In this document: positions 52,196-61,681 of the stretch, piece by piece
Position numbering within the stretch: position 1 is the stretch's first letter
Layout of the letters: the number at the start of each line of letters is the position of its first letter
From: Streptomyces lunaelactis
GTDB lineage: Bacteria > Actinomycetota > Actinomycetes > Streptomycetales > Streptomycetaceae
DNA: 64,000 bases
Direction: 5' to 3'
Assembly: GCF_003054555.1 (NCBI RefSeq)
Contig: NZ_CP026304.1
Location: 2,418,001-2,482,000 of the forward strand
Translations under genes and position numbers: made by a program
Notes under the pieces: generated by a model
Told to the model about the DNA's origin: nothing
Seen by the model: only the letters and a program-made list of their open reading frames with translations
Databases searched by the model: none

Positions 52196-52237
52196 CACGT
52201 GGGGCGCCCCACACCGGCACGTGGGGCGCCCCACACC
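52196..52237. promoter_or_regulatory. Duplicated 14-bp palindrome upstream of nadE
   Basis: CACGTGGGGCGCCCCACACC occurs at 52196-52215 and 52218-52237. Each holds the perfect palindrome GTGGGGCGCCCCAC (52199-52212 and 52221-52234), 22 bp apart, about two helical turns. It sits 46 bp before nadE and 23 bp after the oxidase stop. It may be a tandem operator for nadE or a terminator of the oxidase gene. Confidence 0.6.
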
Positions 52238-52282
52238 ACTCCGCCGGGACATCGCGTCAGAAGGACGATTACACTGGGCCGC

Positions 52283-54037
52283 GTGCCTCAACTACGCCTC
52301 GCTCTGAATCAGATCGACTCGACCGTCGGCGATCTCGCCGGCAACGCCGAGGCGATCGTGCACTGGACCCGGCACTCCGCCGAGCAGGGGGCGCATCTCG
52401 TCGCCTTCCCCGAGATGGTGCTGACCGGCTATCCCGTCGAGGACCTGGCGCTGCGGTCGTCCTTCGTGGAAGCGTCCCGGGCCGCCCTGCGCGCGCTCGC
52501 CGCACGCCTCGACGCCGAGGGCTTCGGCGAGCTGCCGGTCATCGTCGGCTACCTCGACCGCTCCGAGCGGGCCCAGCCCCGCTACGGGCAGCCCGCCGGG
52601 TCACCGCAGAACGCCGCCGCCGTGCTGCACCGCGGCGAGGTGGTGCTGACCTTCGCCAAGCACCATCTGCCCAACTACGGCGTCTTCGACGAGTTCCGCT
52701 ACTTCGTACCGGGCGACACCATGCCGGTGATCCGCGTGCACGGCGTCGATGTCGCGCTCGCGATCTGCGAGGACCTCTGGCAGGACGGCGGCCGCGTGCC
52801 CGCGGCCCACAGCGCGAATGCCGGGCTGCTGGTCTCCATCAACGCCTCGCCGTACGAGCGCGAGAAGGACGACACCCGCCTGGAGCTGGTGCGCAAGCGC
52901 GCCCAGGAGGCCGGCTGCACCACCGCCTACCTCGCCATGATCGGCGGGCAGGACGAGCTGGTCTTCGACGGCGACTCGATCGTCGTCGGCGCCGACGGCG
53001 AAGTCGTCGCGCGCGCCCCGCAGTTCGCCGAGGGCAGCGTCGTCCTGGATCTGCACCTCCCCGCGGCCGGTGACATCCCCTCCGGCGTGGTCGACGACGG
53101 GCTGCGCATCGAGCACGTCGTCATCTCCGAGGAGCCGCTGCCCTCGTACGAGGCCGAGCTGGCCGGCGGCTACGCCGACCGTCTCGACGACGACGAGGAG
53201 GTCTACTCCGCGCTGGTCGTGGGCCTGCGCGCGTACGCCGCCAAGAACGGCTTCCGGTCCGTGCTGATCGGACTCTCCGGCGGTATCGACTCCGCCCTGG
53301 TCGCGGCGATCGCCTGCGACGCGCTCGGCGCGCAGAACGTGTACGGCATCTCCATGCCCTCGAAGTACTCGTCGGACCACTCCAAGGGCGACGCGGCCGA
53401 GCTGGCCCGCCGTACCGGGCTCAACTTCCGCACCGTACCGATCGAGCCGATGTTCGACGCGTACATGAGCTCGCTCGGGCTGACCGGGCTGGCCGAGGAG
53501 AATCTGCAGTCGCGGCTGCGCGGCACGATGCTGATGGCGCTCTCCAACCAGGAGGGCCACATCGTGCTCGCGCCGGGCAACAAGTCCGAGCTGGCGGTGG
53601 GGTATTCGACGCTGTACGGCGACTCGGTCGGCGCGTACGGGCCGATCAAGGACGTCTACAAGACGACGGTCTTCCGGCTCGCGAAGTGGCGCAACCGGGC
53701 GGCGGAGCAGCGCGGCCAGACCCTGCCGATCCCGGAGGCCTCCATCACCAAGCCGCCGAGCGCGGAGCTGCGCCCCGGCCAGGTCGACACCGACTCGCTG
53801 CCGGACTACGACGTACTGGACCGGATCCTGGAGCTGTACGTCGACCGGGACCAGGGCAAGGACGCGATCGTCGCGGCCGGCTTCGGCGAGGAGCTGGTGG
53901 CGAAGACACTGCGGATGGTGGACACGGCGGAGTACAAGCGGCGCCAGTACCCGCCGGGCACCAAGATCTCGGCAAAGGGCTTCGGCAAGGACCGGCGGCT
54001 GCCGATCACGAACCGCTGGCGCGAGACGACGCACTGA
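52283..54037 (+). CDS. nadE: Glutamine-dependent NAD+ synthetase
   Basis: 584 residues. The N-terminal nitrilase-type glutaminase domain (1-270) has its triad: Glu44 in AFPEMVLTGYP, Lys126 in FAKHHLPNYGVFDE, Cys162 in AICEDLW. The C-terminal synthetase domain (about 300-570) carries the ATP-pyrophosphatase loop IGLSGGIDSALVA and the conserved LAPGNKSELAVGYSTLYGD. It converts nicotinate adenine dinucleotide plus glutamine to NAD+. GTG 52283 gives MPQLRLALNQIDSTVGD, the expected start. Overlaps the convergent MFS gene by 32 bp. Confidence 0.95.
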   Translation: MPQLRLALNQIDSTVGDLAGNAEAIVHWTRHSAEQGAHLVAFPEMVLTGYPVEDLALRSSFVEASRAALRALAARLDAEGFGELPVIVGYLDRSERAQPRYGQPAGSPQNAAAVLHRGEVVLTFAKHHLPNYGVFDEFRYFVPGDTMPVIRVHGVDVALAICEDLWQDGGRVPAAHSANAGLLVSINASPYEREKDDTRLELVRKRAQEAGCTTAYLAMIGGQDELVFDGDSIVVGADGEVVARAPQFAEGSVVLDLHLPAAGDIPSGVVDDGLRIEHVVISEEPLPSYEAELAGGYADRLDDDEEVYSALVVGLRAYAAKNGFRSVLIGLSGGIDSALVAAIACDALGAQNVYGISMPSKYSSDHSKGDAAELARRTGLNFRTVPIEPMFDAYMSSLGLTGLAEENLQSRLRGTMLMALSNQEGHIVLAPGNKSELAVGYSTLYGDSVGAYGPIKDVYKTTVFRLAKWRNRAAEQRGQTLPIPEASITKPPSAELRPGQVDTDSLPDYDVLDRILELYVDRDQGKDAIVAAGFGEELVAKTLRMVDTAEYKRRQYPPGTKISAKGFGKDRRLPITNRWRETTH

Positions 54038-55246
54038 CCTGCTGCTCAGCGGTACGGGGGCTTCCTGCGGCGATGACGCGGGAGGCCCCCTTCGTCGTAC
54101 CGCCGTCGCCGCGGTCCGGCAGGCCCGCCGTCACCGCGATCGCCAGACCGGCGGCCGCGAGGACCGCGCCGACCAGGGCCGGGGACGTCCAGCCCCAGCC
54201 CGCCGCGATGGCCACGCCGCCGAGCCAGGCACCGCCCGCGTTGGCGAGGTTGAAGGCCGAGTGGTTGGAGGCGGAGGCGAGCGTCGGGGCGTCCTGCGCC
54301 TTCTGCATGACCAGCATCTGCAGCGGCGTGGTGGTCATGAAGCCGACCGCGCCCAGCAGCACCACCAGGGCCAGGGCGGCCCACTGGATGTGCGCGTGAA
54401 GCGGAAGGCGACCAGCACCAGGGCGAGGGCGGCGAGCGAGCCGTACAGCGTGGGGCGCAGGGCGCGGTCGGTGAGCGGGCCCGCGGCCAGCGCGCCCAGC
54501 GTCATGCCGATGCCGAAGAGGGCGAGGACGAGGGTCACCGAGGACTCGCCGAAGCCCATCACCTCGGTGGTCATGGAGGCCAGGTAGGAGTACACCGCGA
54601 AGACTCCGGCGAAGCCGAGGACCGCGGTCAGCAGGCCGAGCAGCACCTGACGGTTGCCCAGCGCGCGCAGCTCGCGGCCCACGCTCTGGTGCGCGTCGAC
54701 GGGTACGTACGGAATGAGCCGGGCGAGCGCGGCCATCGCGACGAGGCCGATCACCGTGACGACCAGGAAGGTGGCCCGCCAGCCGAGGTGCTGGCCGAGG
54801 AGGGTGGCGGCGGGTACGCCGACGATGTTGGCGACGGTCAGGCCGAGGAACATGGTGGCCACGGCGCGCGCCTGGCGCCCGTCCGCGACCAGCCTGGCCG
54901 CGACGACCGCGCCGACGCCGAAGAACGCGCCGTGCGGCAGCCCGGCGAGCACCCGCCCGGCGATCAGCCAGCCGAAGCCGGGGGCGAGGGCGGATGCGAG
55001 GTTGCCGACGACGAAGAGCGCCATCAGGAGCAGGAGCATCCGCTTGCGCGGTATGCGGGAGCCGAGGGCGGTGAGCAGCGGGGCGCCGATGACGACGCCG
55101 ATCGCGTACGCGGAGACGAGGTAGCCGGCCGTGGGGACCGAGGTGTGCAGGTCGTCGGCGACGTTGGGCAGGAGGCCCATCATCACGAACTCGGTGGTGC
55201 CGATGCCGAAGGCGGATACGGCGAGCGCGAGCAGCGCGAGGGGCAT
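54006..55246 (-). pseudogene. MFS transporter (DHA1 type) with one-base frameshift
   Basis: From ATG 55246 (MPLALLALAVSAFGIGTTEF) a 12-helix drug/sugar-exporter-like MFS protein is read through about residue 282. Near 54385-54412 the frame changes: the first frame goes on as nonsense and stops at 54335, while the true helices (ALALVVLLGAVGFMTTTPLQ, then NLANAGGAWLGGVAIAAGW) continue in another frame to the stop at 54006. Adding one base, for instance a C in GTCGCCTTCCG, restores one frame of about 413 residues. Either a real inactivating mutation or a sequencing error. Without it this would be an AraJ/CmlA-like exporter. Confidence 0.8.
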
Positions 55247-55377
55247 GGAGGGCCTTTCGAAGTTAGTTCTCCTTCGAAACAAATCCTCGCACGCGGATTG
55301 TTCCTCGCGGTGAACGCGTGGTTGCCGTCACACAACTGGGGCGGCGCGCCCCGGACCCCCGCGCCTCGAACGCCGGA

Positions 55378-55397
55378 GTGGCTCGCTTTCGAGCCAC
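55378..55397 (-). terminator. Small hairpin after EEP gene
   Basis: GTGGCTCG (55378-55385), loop CTTT, CGAGCCAC (55390-55397), 3 bp after the stop of the leftward endonuclease-family gene. Adjacent to a degenerate gene-end repeat GCGCCTCGAACGCCGGAG (about 55361-55378). Confidence 0.65.
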
Positions 55398-55400
55398 AGG

Positions 55401-56426
55401 TCACATCTTGATGCGCGCCGCGATCGGCAGGTGGTCGCTGTCCGTCCGCGGCAGCGTCCACGACGACACCGGCTCGACACCCTTCACCATGATCTGGTCG
55501 ATCCGCGCCATCGGGAACCCCGCCGGCCAGCTGAAGCCGAAGCCGTCGCCCGCCGCCCCCTGCGTGGAGCGCATCTGGGAGGTGACGGCGTTCAGCGAGC
55601 GGTCGTTCATCGTGCCGTTGAGGTCACCGAGCAGCACCGTCCTGCGGATCGGTTCGCGGGCGATCGCCTCGCCCAGCGCGTCCGCGCTGTTGTCGCGCTG
55701 GTTGGCGGTGAAGCCGGCGTTGAGCTTGACCCGTACGGACGGCATATGGGCGTTGAACACCGCGACCTCGCCCGCGGGCGTCGTCACCGTGGAGCGCATC
55801 GCACGGGTCCAGCCCAGCCGGATGTCCACGGCGCGGGTGTCGCTCATCGGGTACTTGCTCCACAGCCCGACCGTGCCCTGCACCGAGTGGTACTTGTACG
55901 TCCCGGCCAAGGCCTCCTCGTACGTGGAGACTTGGCCGCCCGGCAGCTCCTGCAGCGCCAGTACGTCCGCTCCCGAGGCGGCGACCTGTTTGGCCGTGCC
56001 CTGCGGGTCCGGGTTGTCCGCGTTGACGTTGTGCGTGGCGACCGTCAGATTGCCGCCGCTCGCGCCCGACTTGCCGGTGAGCAGCCCGCCGAAGAGATTG
56101 AGCCACACGATCAGCGGCACCAGCAGGGCGATCAGCGCGGTGGCCGAGCGCCGCACCAGCGCGACGACGAGGATCACCGGAACGAATACCCCGAGCCAGG
56201 GCAGGAAGGTCTCCGTGAGGCTGCCCAGGTTGCCGATGCGGTTCGGGATCTGCGCGTGGAAGATCATCAGCAGGGCGATCAGCACGGCGAAGCCCGCGAG
56301 CACGAGGCCGCGCTTCCAGATGCCGGGGTCGCCGCTCCAGCGGTCGAGCAGGCTCCGGACCCGGGGTCCGGTGCGCCGGTCCCCCGGGCCGCCGTTCCCG
56401 GTCTCCGTCATTTCCGCCTGCGCCAT
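55401..56426 (-). CDS. Membrane-anchored endonuclease/exonuclease/phosphatase-family protein
   Basis: 341 residues. Three membrane helices (about 41-62, 70-90, 95-115) lead to an outside EEP domain (about 125-341): LTVATHNVNADNPDPQ, LALQELPGG (Glu metal ligand), VAVFNAHMPSV, TVLLGDLNGTMNDR (catalytic Asp-x-Asn), DSDHLPIAARI (terminal Asp-His). Members cleave nucleic acids or phospholipids; being extracellular it could be a secreted DNase or sphingomyelinase-like enzyme. GAGGAC lies 7 bp before ATG 56426. Single gene. Confidence 0.87.
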   Translation of the reverse strand: MAQAEMTETGNGGPGDRRTGPRVRSLLDRWSGDPGIWKRGLVLAGFAVLIALLMIFHAQIPNRIGNLGSLTETFLPWLGVFVPVILVVALVRRSATALIALLVPLIVWLNLFGGLLTGKSGASGGNLTVATHNVNADNPDPQGTAKQVAASGADVLALQELPGGQVSTYEEALAGTYKYHSVQGTVGLWSKYPMSDTRAVDIRLGWTRAMRSTVTTPAGEVAVFNAHMPSVRVKLNAGFTANQRDNSADALGEAIAREPIRRTVLLGDLNGTMNDRSLNAVTSQMRSTQGAAGDGFGFSWPAGFPMARIDQIMVKGVEPVSSWTLPRTDSDHLPIAARIKM

Positions 56427-56633
56427 GAAGCTGTCCTCACTGCCTTGCCGTCACGCCGCCCTCGCCGTTGACCCTAGGCGATGACGGGCGTTTTCCCTGC
56501 CGTCACCGGACGGCCGTTCTGCCTCGATGACGACAGTGGGGCGCGTGGGGTTCCTCGTATCGGGCCAGGTGGGGACGCTGTGACAGAACCCGCACACTTC
56601 GGGCGGCGCGAAAAGACCGTTCTGTACGGCAGT

Positions 56634-57383
56634 TCAGCGCGGCGCGCGTACGCCCGCCAGCACCGCGTCGACGATCTGCTCCGCGCTGCCCTCCCCCGGC
56701 GTGCCGTCCGGCCGCAGCACGGTCCGTACGAGCATCGGGCCGACGAAGAGGTCGCCGAGCAGATCGAAGTCGATGTCCGCCCGGATCTCACCGTTTTCGA
56801 TCCCCCGCCGCAGCACTTCGTCCATCAGCTGCCGGCGCGGGAGGACCGAGGTGCGGTGGTACATGTCCCACAGCTCGGGGTAACCGTGCATCTGCGCGAA
56901 GACGTTGTGCAGCAGGGCGGAGGAGCGTTTGGCGAGGCCGCGTTGGCGCAGCATCTCGATCATCGCGACCAGATCGTCGCGGACCGACGTGCCGGGCAGC
57001 GGCGGGTCCACCGGCTCCATGGAGCGGACGACGTCGACGAGGAGGGCTTCCTTGCCCTTCCAGCGGCGGTAGATGGTGGCCTTGCCGACGCCTGCCGTGC
57101 GGGCGATGCGTTCGATGGAGAGCTCCGAGAGCGGCAGGCCCTCCTCGAAGAGGCGCACCACGGCCTCGACGATCGAGCGCTCGACGGCTTCACTGCGGGG
57201 CCGCCCGCGCCGCTGCGCGGGCGAGGAGGATTTCGCACCGGAGGCGCCAATAGCGGAGGCGCCAGTACCGGAGGCGCCACGGCCCCGCGCGACCTCCGCT
57301 GCCGGCCGCGGTGCGCGCCCCGCGCCAGAGTCGGCGCCCTCGCGCCGGCCCCTCTCGTGCTGCTCCCTCACGGGCACGTCCAC
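56634..57383 (-). CDS. TetR-family repressor of the adjacent exporter
   Basis: 249 residues. A long disordered N-terminus of about 55 residues contains GAS repeats (GASGTGASAIGASGAK), then the TetR HTH (about 70-110: AVERSIVEAVVRLFEEG, IERIARTAGVGKATIYRRWK) and a helical ligand-binding domain. GTG 57383 has AGAGGCGGA upstream; GTG 57377 and 57371 are alternatives. It lies 62 bp downstream of the DHA2 exporter gene on the same strand, so probably the same transcript, and likely binds the palindrome at 59066-59084 to repress both. Confidence 0.88.
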   Translation of the reverse strand: MDVPVREQHERGRREGADSGAGRAPRPAAEVARGRGASGTGASAIGASGAKSSSPAQRRGRPRSEAVERSIVEAVVRLFEEGLPLSELSIERIARTAGVGKATIYRRWKGKEALLVDVVRSMEPVDPPLPGTSVRDDLVAMIEMLRQRGLAKRSSALLHNVFAQMHGYPELWDMYHRTSVLPRRQLMDEVLRRGIENGEIRADIDFDLLGDLFVGPMLVRTVLRPDGTPGEGSAEQIVDAVLAGVRAPR

Positions 57384-57445
57384 TCCGCCTCTCGCCGTCG
57401 TCAATGCCGTTCGATTCTCGCTGATGACGGGCGTACGAACGCCGG

Positions 57446-59041
57446 TCAGCGCCCGGCGCCGGTCACCACCCGCTCGCTCCCGTCCTCCTGTTCCGCCTTC
57501 GGCCGGCCCGGCAGGAAGAGCGCGACCACCACCGCGCCGATCAGCGCAACCGCCGCCGCGCTGAGCGCCGTCAGATGCATGGCGTGCAGGAACGCCTCGT
57601 GCGCCGGGCCGATCAGGGCCTTGCCCGCGGGGCCGAGCTTCTCCGCGACGCCGAGCGTCGCCTCGATCGACTCGCCCGCAGCCTCCCGGGCGCCGCTCGG
57701 GAGCACCTCGAGGTGCCCCTCGATCCGGCTGCGGTACTGCGTGGACAGCAGCGAGCCGAGTACGGCGACGCCCAGCGCCCCGCCGACCTGGCGGAAGGTG
57801 TTGGTGACCGCGGAGCCGGAACCGGCCTTCTCGCGGGGCAGCGCCTGCATCACGGCCACGGTCACCGGCGGCATGATGTGCGCCATTCCGGCGCCCTGGG
57901 CGAAGAAGACCACTTCGAGCACCCATACCGGGGTGGAGGCGTCGAAGAACGCGAAGGCCGAGAGCCCGGCCGCGATCAAGAGCATGCCGGCCGTGCAGAC
58001 CGCACGGGCCCCGAAGCGGTCCACGACCAGCCGGGCGCGCGGCGCGAAGACCATCTGGGCCACGGCCAGCGGCACGATGAGCAGTCCGGCCTCCAGCGCG
58101 CTGTAACCGCGCACGCTCTGCAGATAGAAGGCGGCGAAGAAGGTCACGCCCATCAGCGCGAAGAAGACCAGCGCGATGGCGGCGACGGCCGCGGAGAAGG
58201 CCGGCTTCTTGAAGTACGCGATGTCGATGGCCGGATGGCTGCTGCGCTTCTCGTGCAGGACAAAGGCGACGAGCACGACGAGACCCCCGAGCAGCGGGAG
58301 CAGCACGGAGGCCGCGGTGAAGTCGGAGAGCTCACCGCCGCGGATGATTCCGTACACCAGCAGGACCAGGCCGACGACGGAGAGCACCACGCCGAGGGGG
58401 TCGATACGGCCGGGGTTCGGGTCCTTGGAGTCCGGGACCAGCAGGATCATCGCGATCAGCGCAATGATCACGATCGGGACGTTGACCAGGAAGATCGAGC
58501 CCCACCAGAAGTGCTCGAGCAGGATTCCGCCGGTGACCGGGCCGATGGCGATGGCGAGGCCCACACCGCCCACCCAGATGCCGATCGCCTTGGGCTGCTC
58601 GTCACGCTCGAAGACATTCATCAGTACGGCGAGGGTGGCGGGCATCACAAAGGCCGCGCCGAAGCCCATCACCGCGCGGTAGGCGATGAGTTCGGTGGGC
58701 GATCCCGACATCGCGGCGAGGGCCGAGCCGACTCCGAAGACGAGGATGCCGAAGAGCAGCACCTTCTTGCGGCCGATGCGGTCGCCGAGCAGGCCCGCCG
58801 TGAAGAGGAGTCCGGCGAAGACGAGCGTGTAGGAGTTGATCGCCCACTCCAGCTCGCTCTGCGTGGCGCCGATACCGACGGGCTCCGGGGTGGCGATCGT
58901 CTTGACCGCGACATTCAGGATCGAGTTGTCCAGCACGACGATGAGCAGGCTGAACATCAGAACGACGAGGATCGCCCAGCGACGGCGGTGGACGGCTTCG
59001 GATATGCGCGGTACGGCAGCTGCGCCGGACGGAGTCGACAT
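57446..59041 (-). CDS. MFS drug exporter, DHA2 (EmrB/QacA) family
   Basis: 531 residues with about 14 membrane helices. [13 protein letters not shown] is motif D1 of the DHA2 family, [14 protein letters not shown] motif A, and the middle and C-terminal helix blocks follow ([58 protein letters not shown]). Proton-driven export of drugs or secondary metabolites. ATG 59041 was chosen because the N-terminal cytoplasmic part [12 protein letters not shown] fits; the long upstream frame crosses the operator. Regulated by the TetR protein encoded downstream. Confidence 0.92.
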   Translation of the reverse strand: MSTPSGAAAVPRISEAVHRRRWAILVVLMFSLLIVVLDNSILNVAVKTIATPEPVGIGATQSELEWAINSYTLVFAGLLFTAGLLGDRIGRKKVLLFGILVFGVGSALAAMSGSPTELIAYRAVMGFGAAFVMPATLAVLMNVFERDEQPKAIGIWVGGVGLAIAIGPVTGGILLEHFWWGSIFLVNVPIVIIALIAMILLVPDSKDPNPGRIDPLGVVLSVVGLVLLVYGIIRGGELSDFTAASVLLPLLGGLVVLVAFVLHEKRSSHPAIDIAYFKKPAFSAAVAAIALVFFALMGVTFFAAFYLQSVRGYSALEAGLLIVPLAVAQMVFAPRARLVVDRFGARAVCTAGMLLIAAGLSAFAFFDASTPVWVLEVVFFAQGAGMAHIMPPVTVAVMQALPREKAGSGSAVTNTFRQVGGALGVAVLGSLLSTQYRSRIEGHLEVLPSGAREAAGESIEATLGVAEKLGPAGKALIGPAHEAFLHAMHLTALSAAAVALIGAVVVALFLPGRPKAEQEDGSERVVTGAGR

Positions 59042-59065
59042 GATCCCCAGCCTAGCGTCATTTCG

Positions 59066-59084
59066 ATACGAGACCGTCTCGTAT
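59066..59084 (-). promoter_or_regulatory. TetR operator upstream of DHA2 exporter
   Basis: ATACGAGACCGTCTCGTAT: two perfect 9-bp arms around a central C, 25 bp upstream of the exporter start at 59041. Form and place are classic for TetR-family operators controlling exporters. The repressor is most likely the product of 56634-57383. Confidence 0.85.
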
Positions 59085-59203
59085 AGGAACACTTTACCGA
59101 ACGGACGGGTCCCCTTCCCCAGGGGCGGCACGAGGTGCCACCATGGAGGAGATCCGGGGACGCCGTCAGGGCGCCACGAGATGACAAAAGGAGCCGTTGA
59201 GCC

Positions 59204-60064
59204 ATGACGCTTCAGGCTGCCCAGAAGCCCACCGACAGCAGCAAGGCGCTGTACGGCGGCAAGGGCACTCGCCGTATCACCGTGCACGACATCGCCGCCG
59301 CCAAGGAGCGCGGCGAGAAGTGGCCCATGCTGACCGCCTACGACGCGATGACCGCGTCCGTCTTCGACGAGGCCGGTATCCCGGTCATGCTCGTCGGCGA
59401 CTCCATGGGCAACACCCATCTGGGCTACGAGACCACCGTTCCCGTCACGATGGACGAGATGACGCTGCTGTCCGCCGCCGTCGTACGGGGCACCAAGCGC
59501 GCCCTCGTCGTCGGCGACCTCCCCTTCGGCTCGTACCAGGAAGGGCCCGTCCAGGCCCTGCGCAACGCCACCCGGCTGGTCAAGGAGGCGGGTGTCGGCG
59601 CGGTCAAGCTGGAGGGCGGCGAGCGCTCACTGGCCCAGACCGAGCTGCTGGTCCAGGCCGGCATCCCGGTCATGTCGCACCTGGGTCTGACCCCGCAGTC
59701 CGTCAACACCATGGGCTACCGGGTGCAGGGCCGCGGCGACGAGGCCGCGCACCGGCTGATGAACGACGCGAAGGCGGCACAGGATGCCGGCGCGTTCGCG
59801 CTCGTCCTGGAGCTCGTACCGGCCGAGGTCGCCGCCGAGGTCACCCGCAGCCTCCACATCCCGACCATCGGCATCGGCGCCGGCCCCGACACGGACGCAC
59901 AGGTCCTCGTCTGGACCGACATGGCCGGTCTGACGGGCGGGAAGGTGCCGCGCTTCACCAAGCAGTACGCCAATCTCCGCCAGACGCTCGGCGACGCGGC
60001 CCGCGAGTTCGCCCAGGACGTCGTCGGCGGCGCGTTCCCGCAGGAGGAGCACACCTTCCACTGA
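59204..60064 (+). CDS. panB: 3-methyl-2-oxobutanoate hydroxymethyltransferase
   Basis: 286 residues. The PanB barrel is recognised from [77 protein letters not shown] and [19 protein letters not shown]. It transfers a hydroxymethyl group from methylene-tetrahydrofolate to 2-oxoisovalerate, the first step of pantothenate synthesis; Asp and Glu ligands for Mg2+ are in VGDS and EGG. An AAAGGAG lies upstream of ATG 59204. Single gene. Confidence 0.95.
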   Translation: MTLQAAQKPTDSSKALYGGKGTRRITVHDIAAAKERGEKWPMLTAYDAMTASVFDEAGIPVMLVGDSMGNTHLGYETTVPVTMDEMTLLSAAVVRGTKRALVVGDLPFGSYQEGPVQALRNATRLVKEAGVGAVKLEGGERSLAQTELLVQAGIPVMSHLGLTPQSVNTMGYRVQGRGDEAAHRLMNDAKAAQDAGAFALVLELVPAEVAAEVTRSLHIPTIGIGAGPDTDAQVLVWTDMAGLTGGKVPRFTKQYANLRQTLGDAAREFAQDVVGGAFPQEEHTFH

Positions 60065-60200
60065 CCACTCCCGGTACGGACGACGGCCCGCCGACATCCC
60101 CCATCGGCGGGCTGTCGGCGTGCGGGAGACCGCAGAGGGGCCGCGGCGTAGCCTGGAACTGGCACTCGGGGCCGCTCTCTCCGCCTGGAGGCGGATGACC

Positions 60201-60566
60201 ATGACCGGAATCGTTTCCAGGAACTTCGACGCGGCCGACGAGACCCGGCCCTTCGAGGACGGCAAGGGGAAGGTCGCCCTTCTCACCACCGACCAGGGCC
60301 TGGTGGGCAGGGCCGTGTTCGAGCCGGGCTGGCAGTGGTCCAAGCACGTCAAGCCCATTGCGGGCACCGAGAGTTGTCAGGCCGCTCACGTCGGGTACGT
60401 CATCAGCGGGCAGATGAAGATCGTCATGGACGACGGCGATTCCGTGGACACGGGACCCGGCGACTTCATCTCCGTCGCGCCCGGGCATGACGCGTGGGTG
60501 GTGGGGGACGAGCCGTGCGTCGTGCTCGACTGGGCCGGTTTCGGGGACTACGCCAAGCCCGCGTAG
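60201..60566 (+). CDS. Small cupin-domain protein
   Basis: 121 residues. MTGIVSRNFDAADETRPFED, then a single cupin barrel: EPGWQWSKHVKPIAG, AHVGYVISGQMKIVMDDGDS and VDTGPGDFISVAPGHDAWVV. Of the usual His ligands only KHVKP and AAHVGY are clear, so metal binding is uncertain. ATG 60201 has GGAGG at 9-bp spacing; ATG 60195 is the alternative. Binding of a small ligand is likely, function unknown. Lies alone between panB and the ABC exporter genes. Confidence 0.85.
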   Translation: MTGIVSRNFDAADETRPFEDGKGKVALLTTDQGLVGRAVFEPGWQWSKHVKPIAGTESCQAAHVGYVISGQMKIVMDDGDSVDTGPGDFISVAPGHDAWVVGDEPCVVLDWAGFGDYAKPA

Positions 60567-60688
60567 CGCTGGCTCCCGCATGGTTTCACGGGACCTGACC
60601 TGCCCGTCCCCCGTTGTCGGTGCGGCTGTCACCGGCTTGTCGGTGATCTGTCGGCAGCCTGTCGGTGGCGGCTGGAACCGTGCGGGGC

Positions 60689-61681
60689 ATGACGCGAATC
60701 GACAAGAACGCCGTCGAGGTACGAGGCCTCGTAAAGCATTACGGCGAGACGAAGGCGCTGGACGGGGTGGACCTGGACGTGCGCGAGGGCACGGTCCTCG
60801 GTGTCCTCGGCCCGAACGGCGCCGGCAAGACCACGCTCGTACGCTGCCTCTCCACCCTCGTCGCCCCGGACGCCGGCCACGCCACGGTCGCCGGCTTCGA
60901 CGTGGTGAAGCAGCCCAGGCAGCTGCGCCGCACCATCGGGCTAACCGGCCAGTACGCCTCGGTCGACGAGAAGCTCTCCGGCTGGGAGAACCTCTACATG
61001 ATCGGGCGGCTGCTCGACCTCTCCCGCAAGGACGCCCGCCGCCGGTCCGACGAGCTGCTGGAGCGCTTCTCGCTCACCGAGGCCGCCAAGCGGCCCACGA
61101 TGCAGTACTCCGGCGGTATGCGGCGCCGGCTCGACCTGGCCGCATCGATGGTCGGGCAGCCGGCCGTGCTGTATCTGGACGAGCCCACGACGGGCCTCGA
61201 CCCCCGTACCCGTAACGAGGTCTGGGACGAGGTGCAGCGGATGGTCGCGGAGGGGGCGACCGTACTGCTCACCACCCAGTACATGGAGGAGGCCGAGCAG
61301 CTCGCGAGCGAGCTCACGGTCATCGACCGCGGACGGGTCATCGCCAGCGGCAAGGTGGACGAGCTCAAGGCCAGGGTCGGCGGCCGCACCCTGCAGATCC
61401 GGCCGAGCGACCCGGCGCAGCTGCCCGCGATGGCGCGGGCGCTGGGCGAGTCCGGACTCGACGGCATCGCCGGTGCGACGGTCGTCCCCGACGATGGCCT
61501 GCTCTACGTGCCGATCCTCAGTGACGAGCAACTGACCGCCGTGGTCGGCCTGTTGGGCTCGCGCGGCTTCGGTATCGCGCACATCGGCACCCATCTGCCC
61601 AGCCTGGACGAAGTGTTCCTGGCGATCACCGGCGAGAAGACACCCGTGTCCGGCACGATTTCCGAGGAGGTCGCCGCATGA
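60689..61681 (+). CDS. ABC exporter ATPase, DrrA-type
   Basis: 330 residues. Walker A LGPNGAGKTTLV (about 41-52), Q-loop GLTGQYASVDEKL, signature YSGGMRRRLDLAASM, Walker B AVLYLDEPTTGLDPR, then the DrrA-type C-terminal domain ending HLPSLDEVFLAITGE. These pairs export anthracycline-like drugs or lipids. ATG 60689 was chosen (MTRIDKNAVEVRGL). Its TGA overlaps the permease ATG (ATGA), so both are one coupled unit. Confidence 0.92.
   Translation: MTRIDKNAVEVRGLVKHYGETKALDGVDLDVREGTVLGVLGPNGAGKTTLVRCLSTLVAPDAGHATVAGFDVVKQPRQLRRTIGLTGQYASVDEKLSGWENLYMIGRLLDLSRKDARRRSDELLERFSLTEAAKRPTMQYSGGMRRRLDLAASMVGQPAVLYLDEPTTGLDPRTRNEVWDEVQRMVAEGATVLLTTQYMEEAEQLASELTVIDRGRVIASGKVDELKARVGGRTLQIRPSDPAQLPAMARALGESGLDGIAGATVVPDDGLLYVPILSDEQLTAVVGLLGSRGFGIAHIGTHLPSLDEVFLAITGEKTPVSGTISEEVAA

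Noticed and set aside
52174-52282. Riboswitch upstream of nadE
   Set aside because: The gap is short and dominated by two palindromes; no recognisable aptamer for NAD or other ligands.
59085-59203. Riboswitch or attenuator upstream of panB
   Set aside because: No conserved aptamer pattern or hairpin series; looks like ordinary promoter and leader.
60600-60688. CTGTCGG repeats before the ABC exporter gene as an operator array
   Set aside because: Three or four irregular copies with uneven spacing; could be chance in GC-rich sequence.
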